Source: Devosia sp. MC521 (GTDB lineage: Bacteria; Pseudomonadota; Alphaproteobacteria; Rhizobiales; Devosiaceae). Taken from it: a stretch of 64,000 nt of DNA. The stretch is from NCBI RefSeq assembly GCF_014127105.1, contig NZ_CP059902.1:1149001-1213000 (forward strand). Direction: 5' to 3'. Under the pieces are notes generated by a model. It made no database searches and was not told the origin of the DNA. It saw nothing but the letters and a program-made list of their open reading frames with translations. The position numbers were made by a program, and so were the translations under genes. Below, in pieces: positions 61,960 through 64,000 of this stretch. Position 1 is the stretch's first letter; each line of letters starts with the position of its first letter.

Positions 61960-62130
61960 GTTCCATGGCAGGTCTCCTGGCTTGCGGGTCAACCGAGCGC
62001 TCGCCTTCCCAGCTTTCGCCAGTGGCATGAGTAGCGCACGTCGCCGCTTACAGTTGCGGGGGCAGCTCCGGACTAAGGTCACGCCTTTACCGGATTCCCT
62101 ATTATCCCCTCGCGGGGACCGTGGACCGCC
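61960..62130 (-). promoter_or_regulatory. Cobalamin riboswitch
   Basis: Read on the minus strand it has the conserved features in order: GGGATAATAGGGAA near the 5' end, CCGGT, the central GCTGCCCCCGCAACTGTAAGCGG region and the B12 box AGCCAGGAGACCTGCC at 61982-61967. This is a standard AdoCbl-type element. It ends about 50 bases before the TonB-receptor start codon. Confidence 0.93.
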
Positions 62131-62224
62131 TATCAATGCGTTTCCGGGGGAGGGGTGTCAATGTGGGCGAGGAGGAAGTTGCTGCGGCGATCCGCGCGGG
62201 CCTTGCAAAGCACTCTGCAGGCGT

Positions 62225-62250
62225 AAAAAAAAGGCCGCCAAAGGCGACCT
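62225..62250 (-). terminator. Rho-independent terminator of the cold-shock gene
   Basis: Minus-strand AGGTCGCC-TTT-GGCGGCCT followed by eight T residues (plus-strand A run at 62225-62232), 26 bases after the stop. Confidence 0.85.
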
Positions 62251-62275
62251 TTCGTATTCTGATCGTAGCGTCGAA

Positions 62276-62491
62276 TTACGACTGCAGCGACAGGTTGATT
62301 GCCGATTCACGACCGTCACGGCCGGTTTCGACTTCGTAGGTGACCTTGTCGTTTTCGTACAGGCCATCAACGCCCGAGCGCTGAACAGCAGAAATGTGTA
62401 CGAAGTGGTCCTTGCCGCCGTTGTCGGGGGTGATGAAACCAAAACCCTTAGTGGCGTTGAAGAACTTGACGGTACCGGTGATGGAAGCCAT
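62276..62491 (-). CDS. cspA: Cold-shock protein (CspA family)
   Basis: Nucleic-acid-binding protein of 71 residues. The two RNP motifs are visible: GFGFITPD and HFVHISAV, within a single OB-fold domain (TGTVKFFNATKGFG). It acts as an RNA chaperone in the cytosol, commonly induced at low temperature or during growth. ATG 62491 is the proper start; the frame continues upstream without homology. A long 5' leader, usual for csp genes, is likely in the spacer upstream. Confidence 0.95.
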   Translation of the reverse strand: MASITGTVKFFNATKGFGFITPDNGGKDHFVHISAVQRSGVDGLYENDKVTYEVETGRDGRESAINLSLQS

Positions 62492-62903
62492 TTTTATTTC
62501 CTTAAAGCTCGGAGCCGAAGCTAAACGAGCAATACTCCAAAGCGACATGCCTGGGAGCCTAACACGTTTGCAAGGTGCATCAGAAAGCCAAGGACCGGTA
62601 GAACCGGCAGAAAGGCAGCCGACTTAGGCTGAAAACGTATGAGCACTTTATGCCTGAATTTCATGGTCACAACAAGGCGAAACAGAAGAAATTCTCACTG
62701 ACGCTACTAACGCCCTGTATGAATTCGCTTTTCCCGAGGCTTAAAGCGCCTGTTCTCGGCCTGAATGCGATCTTGAGCCGCTGATGTATCTAGCGAAATT
62801 TCCCCAGCGGAATAGCGCTGTCGATTGGTGAAATGGCCGGGAAAGCGGGACGCTGTGCTAGAGTTAGCGCTTATTGATCCCCGTTTTGAGTGACAAAGCC
62901 CAA
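62492..62903. other. Spacer between cold-shock and M20 genes
   Basis: About 410 bases with no supported gene. The part next to 62491 should be the 5' leader and promoter of the cold-shock gene, and the part near 62850-62900 the promoter of the M20 gene. No clear motif was identified. Confidence 0.5.
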
Positions 62904-64000
62904 ATGAATTCTTCCCGTGTGGACACGCGAATCCTGATGTCGCGCCTAACCCGTTTGGGTGAGGTTGGGCGCGACGAGCGTGGTGTTCTGGCGCGTTTGG
63001 CGTGCTCTGACGCGGATCGGCAAGGGCGCGATCTGCTTTTGAAGTGGGCGCGCGAGTCGGGTTTTGAGACGCGTTGCGACGCGATCGGCAATCTTTTCAT
63101 TGTCTACAATCCGAGTGGGTCGGACGAATCGCCGATTTTGATCGGGTCGCATATCGACAGCGTGATCAACGCGGGCATGTACGACGGTTGCTACGGCGTT
63201 TTGGCCGGGCTGGGCGTGTTGGAAACAATCAAAGCCGAGGGGGTGGCGATCAATCGGCCGCTCGCGCTGGTTGCTTTTACCAATGAAGAGGGTGTGCGGT
63301 TTACGCCTTCGCTGTTTGGTGCACGGGTTTTTACCGGCGTTTTGTCGCTCGAGGCCGCCTACGCAACGGCGGATCGGGATGGCGTTACTGTTGGAGAAGA
63401 GCTCCTGCGCATCGGCTATGTCGGCACGGATAGTTTCCCAACGCCTGCTGCCTATGTGGAACTGCACATAGAGCAAGGGCCGGTGTTGGAGGCTGATAAG
63501 CGCGACATTGGCGTTGTGACCGGTGTGAACGGGGCCTTTTCGATCCGCGTAAGTTTTGATGGTGTTGCCAATCATGCCGGGACAACGCCTATGCGGTTGC
63601 GGCGCGATGCGGGGCAGGGCGCAGCGCGGTTTATGCGCTTTGTTGATGAACTGGCGCGGGCACATACGCCCGAATTGGTGGCGACGGTGGGGACATTCTC
63701 ACTTGAGCCGGGCGCCATTAATGTCATTCCCTCGCGCGCTGTTATGACTGTAGATTGCCGGAGCTCGAAGTCGGAGCTTTTGCGCATGGCGCGTGAGGCG
63801 ATGGCAGCTGAGTTGGCGGCGATCTCTGAAGAGACTGCGCTGGGCACACACATGGCGGTGTTGGGAACCAGCGAGCCGGTTGATTTTGCACCAGATCTTA
63901 TCGATTGCGTGGAAGAGACTGCCGTGGATCTTGGTTATTCCCATCTGCGTCTGCCCTCCGGAGCGGGGCATGATGCGCAGATGATGGCGGCGGTTTGTCC
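62904..64000 (+). CDS. M20-family amidohydrolase (N-carbamoyl-L-amino acid / allantoate hydrolase type), partial
   Basis: Zinc-dependent amidohydrolase truncated by the right edge (365 codons visible). Metal ligands of the family are present: H83 in GSHIDSV, D94 in MYDG, E129 in NEEGVRF and H188 in LHIEQGP. The NEEGVRF and HIEQGP segments are characteristic of N-carbamoyl-amino acid hydrolases and allantoate amidohydrolases. ATG 62904 opens the frame. A missing C-terminal portion of about 50 residues lies outside the window. Precise substrate (carbamoyl-beta-alanine, allantoate or another) cannot be decided. Confidence 0.88.
   Translation, partial: MNSSRVDTRILMSRLTRLGEVGRDERGVLARLACSDADRQGRDLLLKWARESGFETRCDAIGNLFIVYNPSGSDESPILIGSHIDSVINAGMYDGCYGVLAGLGVLETIKAEGVAINRPLALVAFTNEEGVRFTPSLFGARVFTGVLSLEAAYATADRDGVTVGEELLRIGYVGTDSFPTPAAYVELHIEQGPVLEADKRDIGVVTGVNGAFSIRVSFDGVANHAGTTPMRLRRDAGQGAARFMRFVDELARAHTPELVATVGTFSLEPGAINVIPSRAVMTVDCRSSKSELLRMAREAMAAELAAISEETALGTHMAVLGTSEPVDFAPDLIDCVEETAVDLGYSHLRLPSGAGHDAQMMAAVC

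Overview
The window looks like chromosome from an alphaproteobacterium of the Hyphomicrobiales, possibly a Devosia-like genus. This is inferred from gene content: TRAP and NitT-type importers, many GntR, IclR and RpiR regulators, PQQ-dependent alcohol oxidation, a cobalamin-riboswitch TonB receptor, moderately high GC and intergenic palindromes typical of that order. No rRNA, tRNA, CRISPR, transposase or phage gene was seen. Many starts are GTG or TTG, and most operons overlap by ATGA or GTGA.

Region 1 (1-23.2 kb) is a catabolic island for an aromatic, probably arylacetic, acid. It holds a NitT-type importer (partial), two p-hydroxybenzoate-hydroxylase-fold flavoprotein monooxygenases and an extradiol dioxygenase that carries nearly the whole homoprotocatechuate 2,3-dioxygenase active site. 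Next come an unusual amidohydrolase, a succinate-semialdehyde-type dehydrogenase, an FAH-family protein, HpaH hydratase and HpaI aldolase. After two regulators follow a dienelactone hydrolase, an SDR lacking its catalytic residues, an NTF2-like protein, a second FAH protein and a TRAP importer. Five regulators are interspersed. A shared 15-bp palindrome-like site lies upstream of three of the operons.

Region 2 (24.2-36.6 kb) has argG, then a minus-strand operon running from 33.9 down to 25.8 kb: NitT/TauT-type ABC importer, small VOC protein, unrecognised TIM-barrel-like protein, two SDRs and two Gfo/Idh/MocA oxidoreductases. It is divergent from an RpiR regulator plus a D-aminoacylase-family hydrolase. 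This reads as uptake and oxidation of an unidentified polyol or amino-sugar-like compound.

Region 3 (36.6-51.9 kb) is a tightly coupled minus-strand operon for periplasmic alcohol oxidation. It encodes cytochrome c, a PQQ dehydrogenase, a XoxJ-like binding protein, a degenerate M50 (site-2-protease) homologue, a DUF4175-like membrane protein, a giant 1385-residue fusion with a vWA domain, MoxR ATPase, DUF58 protein, a PedC-type ABC exporter and a second binding protein. The dehydrogenase has Glu where the Asp that marks lanthanide enzymes is usually found, and the maturation set is MxaRSACKL-like. This is the most unusual system in the window.

Region 4 (52.4-64 kb) has a 2396-residue type I-secreted RTX/DUF5801 repeat adhesin with six near-identical 492-bp repeats, a BtuB-like TonB receptor under a cobalamin riboswitch, a cold-shock protein and a partial M20 amidohydrolase running off the right edge.
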